From positions 12,558,740 through 12,622,739 of the forward strand of contig NC_050469.1 in the NCBI RefSeq assembly GCF_013373865.1: a DNA stretch of 64,000 nt. Direction: 5' to 3'. The notes under the pieces were generated by a model, which worked only from the letters and a program-made list of their open reading frames with translations, had not been told where the DNA came from and did no database searches. Position 1 is the first letter of the stretch. Every line of letters begins with the position of its first letter. This DNA comes from Monomorium pharaonis (taxonomy: Eukaryota > Arthropoda > Insecta > Hymenoptera > Formicidae). Shown one piece after another: positions 15,001 through 28,340 of this stretch. Position numbers and translations under genes: made by a program.

Positions 15001-18000
15001 ACCAGTTCGCGTATCACCAGACATCCTGTTGCTCTCGAAGTCGACTGGTATAATAAAATAGCTAGCGTTGCGGATGATCTGTTAAAAACGCATCTGTTAA
15101 ACACGCACTTCATTACTTGCATTCGCGGTCTACGGCCTGCCATGCTCGCGTTGTCTTGACAGAGGTGAGGTATAAATTACAAAAAGGTCAGAATTGCTCG
15201 TCGATCATGATCAAACCCGTAATTTTAGTTGTATGTACAGTTGCAGATTTTTATTTTTAATCTTATATCGCGCGACTCTCGATACACGAGGAAAAAAAGA
15301 GGGGAGAGATGTGTACGTTGATCTTTTACTTAAAAAAAAAATCTTGGTACGTAATTGGAAATTTTGGAAAGCAAAGCTTACGCGAGTGTAACAGGAATAT
15401 CTAGGTAATACGCCAGAGGTATAAATCTCAGCAAAATTGCTCGTCACCGTTTCATGCGGACTACTATCAATCGTAATATCCTATTCCGCGCTGAAATCGC
15501 CGACAATCCCAATCGGCCGTGACGTTAACGCAGTCGGGGACGATACATTAATGACGGACAATGATTAAGAGATAGACGTCGCGATCATCAGGCTCTCAGG
15601 AGCGGCCGGTAACTAATTGCAACAAGAGTCAAATGGGTTTCATGCTGGCAGCCGATCCAGGCCTGGCCTTGAACCCACACGACACCTCTGTGAATTCTCC
15701 ATGATCGATCTACTGGAACCCTCGCGTATCCTGTCGTAATCGAGTCTCAGCAGGATCGGCGTAACTCCCGCGGTGCTCGCCTCGCGTGCGCTTAATGCGC
15801 CGTTAAAGAAATTATCGGAATGTGAAACGCGGTATTAACGTGCCAGGATTCGTCATGTTAACTAGAAAGCCTCACGACGACGGCGAGTTATTCTCCTCCG
15901 GGAGGACGCCTATACACGTCACGTTATTACTTCATCCCGTGAAGAGAGAGAAAGAGAGATAGAGAGCGGCATAATCCGGAATATTAGCGGCGCTACTAAG
16001 AATTAATCCGACACTTGCCACGAAAGCGTGAACTTGTCACTTCGCGAGATGACCGTTGCCCTCGTCGGTTATTTCATTTCATTTAAAAGTACAAGAATCT
16101 TATTCGAATTCAGGACTGTAGCTTTTGACAGTGACGAGTATTTCGAAGCTTCGAAAGAGTTAGAAATTGTCAATAGGCTAGCTAGTGTAAATTTTTTTAC
16201 AAAATTATCATTAAGATTAAAAATTAATGTATATTCAGGATTGAAATTATATCGTCTTCATTTCTCTTTATCAGTTTCTTCTATACGCGCGTTCGCGGGC
16301 ACGTTCTAAACCTTCAGGTTTTCGCAGAAATTAACCGAGCGTGCAGTGACAGCCGCGGTCGACGATTCCAACGATCGTCCGTGAAATGTAACAGATTACC
16401 CGATGCCCGGAGATCGCATTGGCCTTGGAGCTTCTTACGCCTAGGAATCGTCCAGTTCCCCCGATATCGGTACTCGACGCCTCGCCTCGATTCATGGGAA
16501 TCCCATAATTGCGCCTTCACGAGCGATTCGAACGGCCGGCTCTCGTCCTCCCGATCGAAGGAGCGCGCCGGACGGGCTCGAGAGCGACATAGCTGGGAGC
16601 GCGAGAGAGCCCGCGATGTCGTTGTGTGTGGGGATGGTTAGATTCGATTAATCGTACGGCTCGACGGCTTTCGCTCGAGGGGCATGAGATGTCCGACGAA
16701 CGTAAGATAGCCTGGCGGAGCATGTACACTTCCGTACAGAAAGAAAGAGAGAGAGAGAGAAAGAGAAAAGGAAGGAGAGAAGGGAACGATTGGACGAGGT
16801 CAGTAACGGGCAATAATTCGCCAATTGATTAACTGCATCTCCCACGCTACCTTCATTCTTCGTCTCCTCTCTTTTTTTTTCTTTTTTTCGTCTCGAATAT
16901 CGCTTTCTTCCGCGCATTCGTTTTTTTTCTTCCCACGCTGCAATTTCTCGTAGTTGTCCAGTGGAAGTAGTTCCCAGATGACAGTGAGAGAGAGAGAGAG
17001 AGAGATTCGCGATCGGTAGGCTCCTCGAGATCGACACGCGATGTCGTATTCACGATTGAAAGTAACTTTAGTTTTGCGAGATATCAAAGTATACAGTGAA
17101 ACATCGATTATGAAATTATACTTTTGTAATAACTTTCTTATATTTTCTTTTTTTGGGGGGGAAAGAAAGACAAATTATACACATTCTCTTTCCTGGTTAT
17201 TCAATAAAATATTCAAGACAGAAAGTTCCTCTTAGCGCTGTAGACACTTGTTTATTGATTAAGCGCTGGCAACATTTGCACTCTTTTTTTCAAATCGCTT
17301 TAATCCCCAGACAAAAAATGAAAGAGACTAGAACTCGTTACGAGCACGTTCTCCATAACAGTTCGCACATACATAAGTCGACTCGCAATGTATCATCTCC
17401 CGCGACGTTCTTCCGGTTACGCCCACCGAAAACCGTATCCGGTAACGCTCCGTCGCGTTTCGTCGTCGCAAATCGCACGGAGGACACCCATGCGTGCGTG
17501 CGCGTTTACCGCAAAAGGCCGATCTTGATTGCGCAAAGAGACGGCTAAGAGACGCCGCTGAAACCGTAACGAGGCATCTTAAGAGCCCCGTCTTCGAGGC
17601 GCGTGCCACACGCGCGCGATTTATATCCCCGCGATAAATCAGGAGAAATATCGGGGCTCTCAGGCTTATCAGAGGCGTTCGATGGCAGCTGGCTTCCTCC
17701 GTTACCGTCATAAATTCACGTTGAACTTTTCCCCTCTCTCCCCACATTTACGTATCTCGTACGGTGTCTTTCTCGATCGTTATGTTATAGAGGCACCGAT
17801 TAAGCTCGTGCGGCACGCGTTGCGGTAAACGCGCTGCTTAGGCAAGCATTCAGAGATGGTTGCAACTTACGCAATTTTTTTAAATCGCAAACCGAGCTCC
17901 GCGGAATGCACCAATTTACTACGCGGGACTTGCGTCGAGGGGCGCCTCTTCCGCTTTATCCGCGCTAGCCACGCCAGCCTATATGTCTACCTACGCGTGT

Positions 18001-21000
18001 ACAGAAATATGTATAATATATATATATTTTTTTTTTAATTTAAATCGCCAGGAGCGCGCGCACGCATACAGCCGTGGAATTTAACGTTCGGCTCCGAGGC
18101 GTATCACGTCACTCCGCTTGTCTTCCACGTCGCGATCGAGCAAAACGTAAATAAACGCTTCGGAGACCACGGGGGAGACACGGGGGAGGGGGGGGGGACC
18201 CCGCGGCATTTCCTCGGCGCGCCTCTGGACGAATCGCCGGGATTCGAGAGCGTTACGGGTGCGATTTTGCGCTTAACGATCTCGCGCGGGCGCGCAGGTG
18301 CGCGAGCGAATATGCGCTCTTATAACGGTAAGGCGACGCCTCATCGGTTCGCGCAGGCGGGAGAGATACTACGGTTACCATCGCGCTTCGCCGTGTATCG
18401 GCTCGGCGGCGGCGGTGCGCGCTTGGGGGGGGCCCAGCGAGCGCTTCGTAACCTCGCTCCAATCTCCTCCCCCTCCCTAATCCCCCGGATGATCGGATTC
18501 CTTTTTGCTTTTCGCTTCCTCCTCGCGTCGCCTCTTCATCCGTGCGCGCGTGCCACCTCAACCGTGACGGGGACGCGTCTGCCACAAGGAGCGCCTTCTC
18601 CTCGCACTCGATCTCTCTCGCCGAGGCAGGCGGGGGTCACCGACGCCGCGCGTCGAACGCCGGCGATCGCGATAGCGCCCCGACTCTCGGACTCGCGCTA
18701 CGTCGCCGTACGGTGTGTATGTATAATACACAAAGGGGGCATTAAGACGCGGGCAATTTCAACGTGACAGTTGCGCCGAGCGCGAAGGTGCACGGACAGC
18801 GGATAATGGCGTTCGTTTCAATCGCATTAAACCGACCGCGCGCGCTCCCTTTCCGGGGAACAAGTCTCGTGATAGAGCCCGTTGTTAATACCATATTGTA
18901 AAATTATTTCTTTAGAACGCCGTCTATATACATAATATACATTCTAATTTGTAAAATTCTCCGTGTTGTACGCTCGAGATGTCAGACGCGTATATAAATA
19001 CGTCCGCGTATATATCCTCGTCGTAACGTCGGAGAGGAGAATTCCCCGCCGTATTATAGCCGACTCTCCCCAGCGACGTTATCGCTAATAATAAGCGCGC
19101 CCGGTGTTGGCGTGTGACGCGAGGTATATCCCGGGCCTCTCCTCCTCGGGCCGCGGCGATTCTGTAAGGTTAAGATAGATAAATTCGATAAATATCACCG
19201 ACAGGTTGATAAAAGCACGAGCACGGGCACGCAACGGTATCTGCGATGGCGCGCTCATCGAGCATGCCCAATGATCGCGCGCGAAACGCGTTAATCGCCG
19301 ACGCCGGTGTACGAGTGAGACCGTACCGTAAAGTACGCTATTAGCGCTCTTATCTCGGCCGCGAGATTCTTTTCGCGATTCGTTGATTATATAGGGAGAG
19401 ACGGCGGCGGCTATTGTTCGGGCGGATCGACCGCTCGGGCGTGCGCGCGCGCGCGCGCGCGCGCGGGTGCGTAACGAGCCGCGTAAGGGGGCGAAAATTG
19501 CACGCGAGAGCGTGCAAGAGAGGAAGCGCGAGGTGGGCGTGCACCGTCGCGATTTATCGGCGCGGTGTATGCCGATATGATGCAGATTAGAATAAACAGT
19601 TATGGAAGGGTGGCGACCGGGGGAGAATCGCGCGCGTGCGGCGAGGGGAGGGAGGGGGGGGGGAGTGATAACCCCGGCCGCGTGCAACGCGCGTCACGAC
19701 CCATTTTCCGGGATTAGCGAACCGCGAAACGCCCCATTATCTGCAAATTCGTAGGAGGAGGCGTAAAGTTATAAATATAACGCGCGTGTTCCGGGCTCGC
19801 GCGCGCGCGCGCGCAGGGAGGGGGTTCCCCGAGCGCGGAAGAGAATCCCAATGCGGGCCCGTACGGCGACTGTTACCGCTTCATCGCGCTGTTATAAATT
19901 GCCGAGGCGATTCTACCTATATGTCGACGGGTGGAGGACGTCGGCTAGGATTTGTTTTACGTCGAATTAATCGCGCCTATCTCGTTCAGCGATCTAATCC
20001 ATTAGCGGCGATCCCGGCTCGCTCTCGTACGTAATATATTAATTCTTACGTCACTCTTGCCGCCGCTCTTTCTCTCGGTCTGATCTCGCGGATATTGTTA
20101 CGAGGTAACATTGTAATAATAATTACGGGCTTCTGCTTAAAGATAACGAAGACTCGAATGCCACGTGGGTGCCCCGCGGTGGCGTGTTACTCTTGTTAAA
20201 CAACGCGACTCCGTACAGCAACTATAATGTTATTACCCCAGCATTACGGTAAACACAGCCGCAATTGTGGGAAGTGGATCGTAACACTATGATAATGAGG
20301 TTTGCAAACCCTAAATCTTCGTGTCATCGAAAACAATGGAAGCCAGGGCAGCTGCATATCCTGCATAATTAACGTTTCAAGTTAACTTTATAGTTTTTCA
20401 TCAACAGTTACGTTATCTTTGTTTCCATACCGGGAAAGTCAATGAACTCCTGCGCGCGCATCTATACATTGCGAACGTTTGTTAATTACAACATTTATGA
20501 AATTAGCATCTCGCGAAAGACGCTTACGCTCTTGGGCTGCCTTCAATTGCACTTGAAAAATTCCCCGACCCTTTCTCCTGCCTGAACATTTTCATATAAA
20601 ATAAGATTGGTTTTACAGATCAGACTTCCCACCGCGAGATGAGAGATACATATTCCGATTTGCGGGACGGTCAGAACCCTTGAAAGCCACCGCGACCGCG
20701 ATTTTGCTCGGCGCCGAACGATCTTTGGCGATCGAGCGATCGAGCAATCGCCGTATCGATTCCGCAAGAAGAGTTTTGCGCTCCTCCCCGATCGGCAACT
20801 AATAACGTCGCTGGCGAAAGCAAATTACCCGTAATGATCGCGATAATCGCCATAAGAGTCATAAGAGCGATCTATTGCTTCCTCGAGTCGAACACGATTC
20901 AGATTCCCAAAGAGACGATCTATCGAGGCAAATTTCTCGGAAATCATCGGCGACGCATGCTTCGCTGCCCTGCGTAATGGCGCTGTACTGTTCTAACGCA

Positions 21001-21180
21001 AACGTTCTCATTTCTTTAAACGTAAACAGCGCTGTAGATCTTCGCGAGTGCGCGATACGCGATGTTTTTACGAGGTAACGGATAAGCCCGATCATGCTTA
21101 ACGAATCGATTGTATTCGTGCTTTGCTGGGTTTACGTCCGTCGTTGATTCACGCGCTTGTTTATTTTTCCGTCGAATCCT
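9001..21180. other. no supported gene; alternating AT-rich islands and CpG-rich DNA
   Basis: AT-rich islands lie at about 9.0-9.35, 10.26-10.62, 12.55-13.43 and 16.08-16.31 kb, separated by CpG-rich sequence; 17.9-20.1 kb is the most CpG-dense part. All open frames look like chance products of high GC and microsatellites. No element with paired ends was recognised in these islands. Confidence 0.6.
19442..19465. repeat. (CG)n run
   Basis: Alternating purine-pyrimidine CG/TG tract of 24 bases within a CpG-dense region. Confidence 0.95.
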
Positions 21181-21390
21181 CTAGAATTGCCCTCACAAAA
21201 TAGGAGATGCAAGCATAAAAGGGATTAAATTAGCACGGATTTGCTGATATGTAAAGTTTCATATGTATAATACTTGAATATTCACTGTGATAATTCTTGA
21301 ATGTTCACTGTTTTTGATAAAATATGTCTTAATTTTTTAATAAAGGAAGAGGAAGAACACTTGAATTTATTAAGTTAACTTTTAATTATT

Positions 21391-21717
21391 TTTATTTGAT
21401 AACAATTTATGTTTATCTCAATTTATTGTGGTGTAGTGAAATAAGATCCATCTTCCAAAAAAAGAATACACCCAGAAAAAGGATTATGTTTATGCTTTCG
21501 TCAGTTATACAAATAATTGTTTGTTAATTTTTGTAAATTAAAACAATCGTAAGTAAAAGGATTGTTTTATATAATAATTTATATAATTATTTGAAACGTA
21601 TACAAATGTATGCATAGATATAAATTTTTAATAATTTTTTTGAAAGATGGCTTTGCACCAAGTGTTACTTGCCATCGATTAATTAAAACAAACACAAATT
21701 GTTATCAAGTAGAAATG
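21391..21717. repeat. diverged inverted repeat in an AT-rich island
   Basis: The arm at 21,391-21,462 (tttgataacaatttatgttt ... ccatcttcc) is matched in inverted form by 21,643-21,717 (aagatggctttg ... caaattgttatcaagt). The arms are about 75 bases with many mismatches. A short direct repeat around ttgaatattcactg / ttgaatgttcactg lies just upstream near 21,275-21,312. Probably an old palindromic transposon remnant. Confidence 0.5.
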
Positions 21718-22473
21718 ATTTATATAAGAAAGAAAAGAGAAGAAAATTACGATACTAAATAAAGTGTTTATAAAGCAAATAATAAAAACCGCAAGAAAAT
21801 CGATTGCTTAGCATAGCGGCTTTAGACGGTTTTTTTCAACAAGGTTAATAGCACCGTGGTAGTATAAATGTTTCCCTTCATCTCGGCATTAACACCTTCT
21901 TGCCGCGGTAATTGATGCGGATCGTTGCGTTAGCTTTTACTACCAGCAGTTATTACGATACGACCGCGTGGTAACCGCGGATAACGACATTGCGACGGTC
22001 ATTATCGGATTTGTACATGCATTAGAGGATTATCCCCTATCGTCTTCCCTTCCCCTTTCCCTTTCCCTCTCTAACCCGAGTCATTCTCGAGACGGTAATC
22101 GGGGTTGTTTGTCGCGTAACGAAGATGAGAAATGAAAAAAAACTAAACAAGGGGGAGAAAGGAAAAGAGACGACTCTTGACGAATCGAAAGAGTTAACGG
22201 ATTCGAGTATGCAAATCGGCAAGGGATTCGGTAGGAGGAACAGAAGAAGAGGCGGGAGATCGTTTATTCGCAACTGCTACCGTTTCAGCTGCCTGCAACC
22301 ACGCGTGACCAAACATTTCCCTTCCGCGCTCGTCTTCGAGAGCCAGGGACCGACCGGCCGATTTATAGGCACGATTCTCGGCCCCGGAATTCCAATACGG
22401 TCGGTATCGTCATTAGCGGCGAATTCTTCTGGCGGGGTATCCAGGCCAGATTTAACGTACGATCGATCGCGGT

Positions 22474-22503
<30 letters not shown>
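22474..22503. repeat. (GA)n microsatellite
   Basis: A GA run with one AAA interruption. Confidence 0.95.
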
Positions 22504-22505
<2 letters not shown>

Positions 22506-23815
22506 CTTTGCGATACGTTATCGGTCTAGTTCCGTTCCTTGGAATCCGCGCGAACATTCCCGATAAACAACATGGGCGGCAAAGGAAACAGCCTCGTGCG
22601 GCGGAATTCCGGGAGCGAAGAGACATAATGCGCTCCGGGGAAGATTATCGGTACATGTATTCTCGATAAATAAATTATGTAGCGTGTTGCTTTCTGGCTT
22701 TTCTCTGAACAGGGACGAGCGCGCCGCTGTTTGTACTCGTGCACAAAAGAGCCGTTGCCGCAAGGAAAGTCCCGTCGGACTTGAGCGAGCGGGGGAAAAA
22801 AAAAAGCAAAAGCGGCGTTGCAAAAGCAAGTACTGCAGCGGAGAAATATAAGGTGACGCGGCACAAAACGCGTTCGGTGCGTTGAAAATACGCTCGTACG
22901 TACGTACGTATAACACGCGCGACTATCGACAACGGTATATACGGGGATGTTCGCGCGTCGATATATTTCTTGCGCCTCCGTCGTCCTTGGAAGAAACGGT
23001 GCGGTAAAACTTCAGTTACGTCCGCGATGACTTCCGGCTTCCACGGTGATTCGAACGTCCGCCCGTGACGCCGCCGGTTCGTCACCGGTCCGCAGATTTC
23101 GCGGATAAAGTGCGGTTATACTGTTAAACGATCAAGTCAATAACCGGCGCGAGGACGCGCGGCGGAGGAAAGTCCTCTCGCGTCTCCTCGCAAACGAACG
23201 CACGATGGACGTTAGATTAGACGGAGATCTCTTTGTCGCGTGCGAAAAGGCGAAGATTTCCCATTGTCATCGCTCGAGATTGTCGACGGCGAGAATTTTC
23301 TTCTCAGTTATAGGAACGAACGCGACGCTGTGTTTTCAGCGAACGTGAATAGAAAACCGTTCGGTTACTGTTATCTCTAACGTAGAGAGAGGCGATTTCG
23401 ATCGGCCTTCCTGCGCGCAGGAGAGGATGCGATTGCGTTTCTCGCGTCGTCGTCGTCGTCGTCGGGTGTCCTGGCCGTGCGTTTTAATTGACCGCGCGGG
23501 AACATCCTTACCTCCACTCGCGCGTTCTCCTCTCTTTCGCCTTTTATTTCATCTCTCTCTCTCCTCGTTCGCGCTACTACCTTCGCGTTCGCGTTATTTA
23601 CGAGCGAAGGTTAAATTTACGCCGACAGGACGATTACGCGCCCGGGTTTACCGGACCCGAACATCCACAGCTGCAACTTTATATTCCGTTTCCCTCTTCT
23701 GCGATTTCCGAGGGAATAACGATTGTGTTACGAGGCTGCACTCTCGTATCGGCTTCACTTAGGCGCAACGGTAACTCGGCTCGTGGATCATTCCCTTCTC
23801 TCGTCCCTTCGATCG

Positions 23816-23847
23816 CTCTCTCTCTCTCTCTCTCTCTCCCTCTCTCT
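23816..23847. repeat. (CT)n microsatellite
   Basis: A CT run with one CCC interruption, followed by the ACGG array at 23,903. Confidence 0.95.
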
Positions 23848-23902
23848 ACTTCTTGCTGCCTTCTCCCGTTTTATCCCGTTCGCGAACTTCTCTCCCTGTC
23901 CC

Positions 23903-23937
23903 ACGGACGGACGGACGGACGGACGGACGGACGGACG
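23903..23937. repeat. (ACGG)n tetranucleotide microsatellite
   Basis: Nearly nine perfect units of ACGG, about 60 bases after a CT run at 23,816-23,847. Confidence 0.97.
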
Positions 23938-24904
23938 CATCTTTCATTGAACGATCGTGTTCATTTATGTAAAATCGCGCTGCGACCGCGCTGAAGATTG
24001 GAAAAAAATCCCAAGTACACGAAACTTCCGTTCGCAGAGCGTGCGCGGGGATTATGCACGCTATGTGAGACTATAAACGGTAAATTATGCGCGATGTATA
24101 TTTATCAGCTGTGATTTATAGATTCTAACCACATAGTGGCGCGGTGCCCATAAATCAAGCTATTTATATGTACGCGCCCATTGCGCGTTACGATTAATCA
24201 TATAATCAGTACGAATTACTATAATTTAAATGAAAATTGGCGACTTTAGCTGGTAATGAGATGCGCGGCTATTTGCACGCGCAACAAGAATTTTTTTTTA
24301 GTCGCGCATATTAATTAATAAAATATATCTCTCTCTCTCCTCCTCCGTGAGACACTTTCTCGTTCTTTTTGCGAGCGATACGTTACGCGCGACAGATCTC
24401 GCGATAACTTAATATATTTATGAGCGAGATGAGACACGCTAAAAAATCCCAACGCGATAAGATCTTTGGAATTTATATTTGGCTGCTTCCTCGAAACGAA
24501 TGACTCGTATATATTACATTATTTTAGCGTAACCGACGGATTAAGCGGATTTACCACCGTCCGGATGTCTCGAGCTCGTCGCATGTACGACGTCGCTATG
24601 TAAAAAAAAAAAACTATAAAACGAGATAGGATTACGCTCCGCGTGTAAACCGAATACAACGCCCTTCCCCGTGGCCGTTTCTTCCGTCGCTCCTCATTTC
24701 TCCTCAGGCCGGCCTCTCTCGTCTCGCCGTTTCCTTGCCTCCGCGCACCGAGACCGTTCTTAATTGCAGTTAGATGCAAATTCGCCGTACAATCGCGAGG
24801 CGAATGATCCGACGTGCGTACGTATGCGTGAACGTAAGGTGGGTGTGCGCCGGTGTGCGTATGTGCGTTCGTGTACCACGGCGATTCATGGGTGCAAGAA
24901 ACTG

Positions 24905-25430
24905 CTTAAGGGAGTTCCGCTGCTAAATCAAAATGAACAGATTTCCATGAAACTTTGTATAGAAGTTCAAATTAGTGATATAAATTGACCGTCGAAATTT
25001 TAAAAAGCTGAACTAGCTAGTTATTTAGATATTAAATGTTTTATTAACATGGGCTCTTATGGGAATCGATGAATTTTCAGGATTTTTCAGTTTTTATTGT
25101 CGTATTAAACATAGAAGTAATGAACAGATGTTAGTGAAACTTTACAATAATACATCTTAGTTGTCCAGAAAAGTACTGTTAAATTTTTGAAACAATGCAC
25201 TTGCTCGTTTGAGTGAAATAATTGATAAGATAAAAAAGTTTACAATAATCGAAGTAATACAGCACGTAAATGTGTGCTAGTGATATAACATAAATTTCAA
25301 ATTGTTGTATTGAGTTATCTAAGAGTGGTATAGTAGTGAAAAATGTTTATTCTTAATTTAAAAAAAAATTATTTCATGTAATGAAGGTAGTACTTTATAG
25401 CCGAATTTTTTCTTATATTCACTATTACGA
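24905..25430 (+). mobile_element. interspersed non-autonomous element, copy A
   Basis: It begins at CTTAAGGGAGTTCCGCTGCT and continues as AT-rich sequence that is the reverse complement of 58,082-58,645 over about 430 bases. For example, gaatcgatgaattttcagg, gcacttgctcgtttgagtg and tactttatag are shared. The far end, present in copy B, is missing after about 25,430. Non-coding. Confidence 0.8.
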
Positions 25431-27176
25431 ACTTTAAAATAATATATAATATAATAATAAACATAAAAATATATTCACAACTACGTTACATGACGCGAAG
25501 GTTATCAAACGTCGTAACTCTCGCGAATAACGAAATTAAACAATAAATTTGTACGCGAAATAAATTAAGAAATAACGATGACATTAAAAGACAATCATAA
25601 AATAAGATAGATGATCGGGGCTTCATCAATGCTGCTATAAATACCTAGGCATAATCGTTACGTATATTACTTTTTCATCGACGTTGCAGTGTTCGTAGTA
25701 AGATTTTACTGTAATTTTACTTTAAGGCGACAACGTCGCGACGTTAAATAAAACGCATCGCGATAACGCGGCAAATTTTCAAATCGACCGCGAGTATACC
25801 GTTAATTTTTATCGCCGTCGTCCGGAAAACGTCAAATAATCCGGCGTTCCGTTAATTCTCCGTTAAAAAGACGCAGCATATAAAGTACACGTCTACGCCT
25901 CGTCTGGAAACCGCTACGATTACGTCCGCACTCGATTCGTGATAAACGATTATTGCGACGAGTCTCGACTAGATAGACAACCAATAAATAACGCACGGCG
26001 ACTGATAAGTTAATGACGGGCGCTACATTTAATTATACGACGCTCCGTCTTCGTCCGCGGGTCTTCCGCGCGCCGGGAATCGCGGACTAATAAAAATATT
26101 TACGCGAGCTCCACGGGGAGGTTGCCTTCTCTCTTCTCCGCGATATCCTGGTCAAACAGGTAACTGCCGCTACTTGAAATCGCGGCTTCCAGGCTTTGTA
26201 TACGTTGACGCTTACATCATAAAGCGGCGCGCGCGCGCTTTACGCACGCGATATCCGCATATCTGCAAACTGCAAACGTGTTAGCGGCAGGTTCGAGAAT
26301 GCCGTCGTTATACGCGAAATACGCCCGAGAGGATGACCCTAATCGCGGCCACCCTTCTTCGCACGCAGTTTATCACCGCGATGTGTAATTAAAATCGCGC
26401 GGGGTACAGCGGAGGGGAAATTGCATGCTCCATCAGCGCGCCGCGATTCAATTTCATCTTCTCATTTTGTACTTTTCGTTATCGTGTACACCGCGTGCAA
26501 ACTGGCACCTAACCGATCGTCCATTTTCTCCGGTTTCCAGAGAGGGGCAGGGTGGTTTGAAAATTTATATATATATGCGTACGCACGTCCCGCCTCTTAC
26601 AATATATTATCCTGGATCTCTCGCAGAAGTGGAAGAATGGAAAACACGCACCACGCGCGACGCTCGATGCCGCGATAGTCAAAACCGCGATTCTCTTCGA
26701 AAGCAAGAACATGAGAACGCGAGGCTCGCGGCTATCCTATCGTATAGATGATAAAAGTACGCGTCCCGCAACATGACAATCTGAAAAGAGGAGTGTATGT
26801 TATACGTTATAATATTGTATGTCCTCCCCCCTCCCCTCTCTCTTTCTCTCTCTCTCTCGGTAAGATATAGCGATACTCCGGGCAAGAGTATCCAGTAACA
26901 ACATCGTACTCTTGTAAGATTGAAAATACATATAAACCATGCAATTTACGTCAAATGTAATTAGTAACCGCTATACTCGCGATGAGTCACCGTCCCACTA
27001 GTTTAATCGCGCGTACCAACCTCCCGGGCATCTTCTGGGAACGTGTTAGAAGTAAGGCTTGGATAACTATAAGGGCCGGGGCCATCGGAAGCTACCTGGT
27101 GCGCACGGCCGTTTACGTTTCATAACTTTAAGCTAAATATCGCACGGACCGTTAGATCGGGAGGATGTTTTTCTGA

Positions 27177-27226
27177 TAGTAGTAGTAGTAGTAGTAGGAG
27201 GAGGAGGAGGAGGAGGAGGAGGAGTA
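27177..27226. repeat. compound (TAG)n-(GGA)n microsatellite
   Basis: About seven TAG units pass into about nine GGA units. The TAG part puts stops in one frame, which argues against a coding triplet repeat. Confidence 0.96.
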
Positions 27227-28171
27227 GAACGGTTAACAGCGCGCAAGTTTCAGAAGGGTTAACCGCAACCTCGCTTCGATCGTAATGTCGTCGGCCCGCG
27301 TCGAACGTCGTCGTCGTCGCGGTATCCGCGCCGTCTGACCGCGACGACCGGGAAATTTGAGTCTAGGTCGGCCGGCCGGCTGGCTTCCCTCCCCGGCGGC
27401 GGGTTCTCACACAGCTTCGGGTTCACTGGCTGCACCGGCTGAGCGAGCAGCCGCTAATTGTCGACGATGCGCTCGGGGCTTTATGCCGCGCATCGTAACC
27501 GAGCCAGCGAGCGAATAAACATTTCACCTCGATGGGGGCAGCGCAAATGAGATCCGTCCCGTTCCCGGGAAATCAGATCCGCGCTCGCGATCCGCGGAAG
27601 AAAGCCCGGTAATGTTCGCCCGAGTGTAGAAGTTAATTAGCGCGGTGGTGGCCCCTTTATTATAGCCCCCTTCCCCCCTCGCGCTTCACCCCGCTCGCCT
27701 GCCTTCCCGTGGGAAATATCAGTAACGAGAATGTGAATGACCGGAAGTTATCGGCTGGAGAAGTTCATCGAGTGTTACAACGAGCCTCATTAATTATCTG
27801 ACTCATCAGTTTAAAACTATTTTATCATCATATTTAAATCCCGGGTTAATTTCCATGTTGTGTGTACAACGTATTATTATCACTTGGAAGCGTCGATGTC
27901 GAGCTAATTTCTCGCGGAGCGATAACTTGTATATTTTAACGGTAATTGAGATAGAAGGCTGCATTAAGTGTGAGATTTGTATGACAGTCGAATCGAGAAA
28001 AGCCGATGTCGATCATAGCAAGATCTTAATGCTGAAGTAATATTTCTTACGCGATTTTTTATACATTTTCTAATTCTTCGAACTATGCCTCATTACATTA
28101 ATTAGTTTTAATTGATAATTAACTTAATAATACTGATACTTTCTGCATACTGTGCGAGCACCGATCAGTTG

Positions 28172-28340
28172 CCTAAATCGTATCTTTTACAGCACGTTGC
28201 AAGAAAGCTTATGATAAATTATGTTTTTTATTGATGAAAGGTCAAGCAAGGTAGTAACAAGTATACCTGAAACAATTCCCGACGTTTGTTTGCGTACAGA
28301 TCAGTGTTCCAAGCAAATGGGAAATGTGATAAAAAGTAAC
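28172..28340 (+). repeat. fragment of a diverged interspersed repeat
   Basis: From 28,190 (cagcacgttgcaagaaagct) the sequence parallels 33,138 onward (cagcatattgcaaaaaagct) for roughly 120 bases, with gaps. The 14 bases just before, cctaaatcgtatct, recur inverted just before the second copy at 33,099-33,112. Non-coding and old. Confidence 0.4.

Larger units (their letters stand above)
21850..24900. other. no supported gene; CpG-rich with microsatellites
   Basis: It contains GA, CT and ACGG microsatellites. An open frame at 22,125-22,475 has an ATG start and a mixed composition but no recognised domain. Confidence 0.6.

Noticed and set aside
18267..18767. A 166-codon plus-strand frame with overlapping frames on both strands
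   Set aside because: All six frames are long here because stop codons are rare in this CpG-dense stretch. There is no sign of selection for one frame.
19085..19687. A 200-codon minus-strand frame
   Set aside because: It contains Arg-Ala repeats from the alternating CG tract and has no recognisable domain; it is an effect of CpG-dense sequence.
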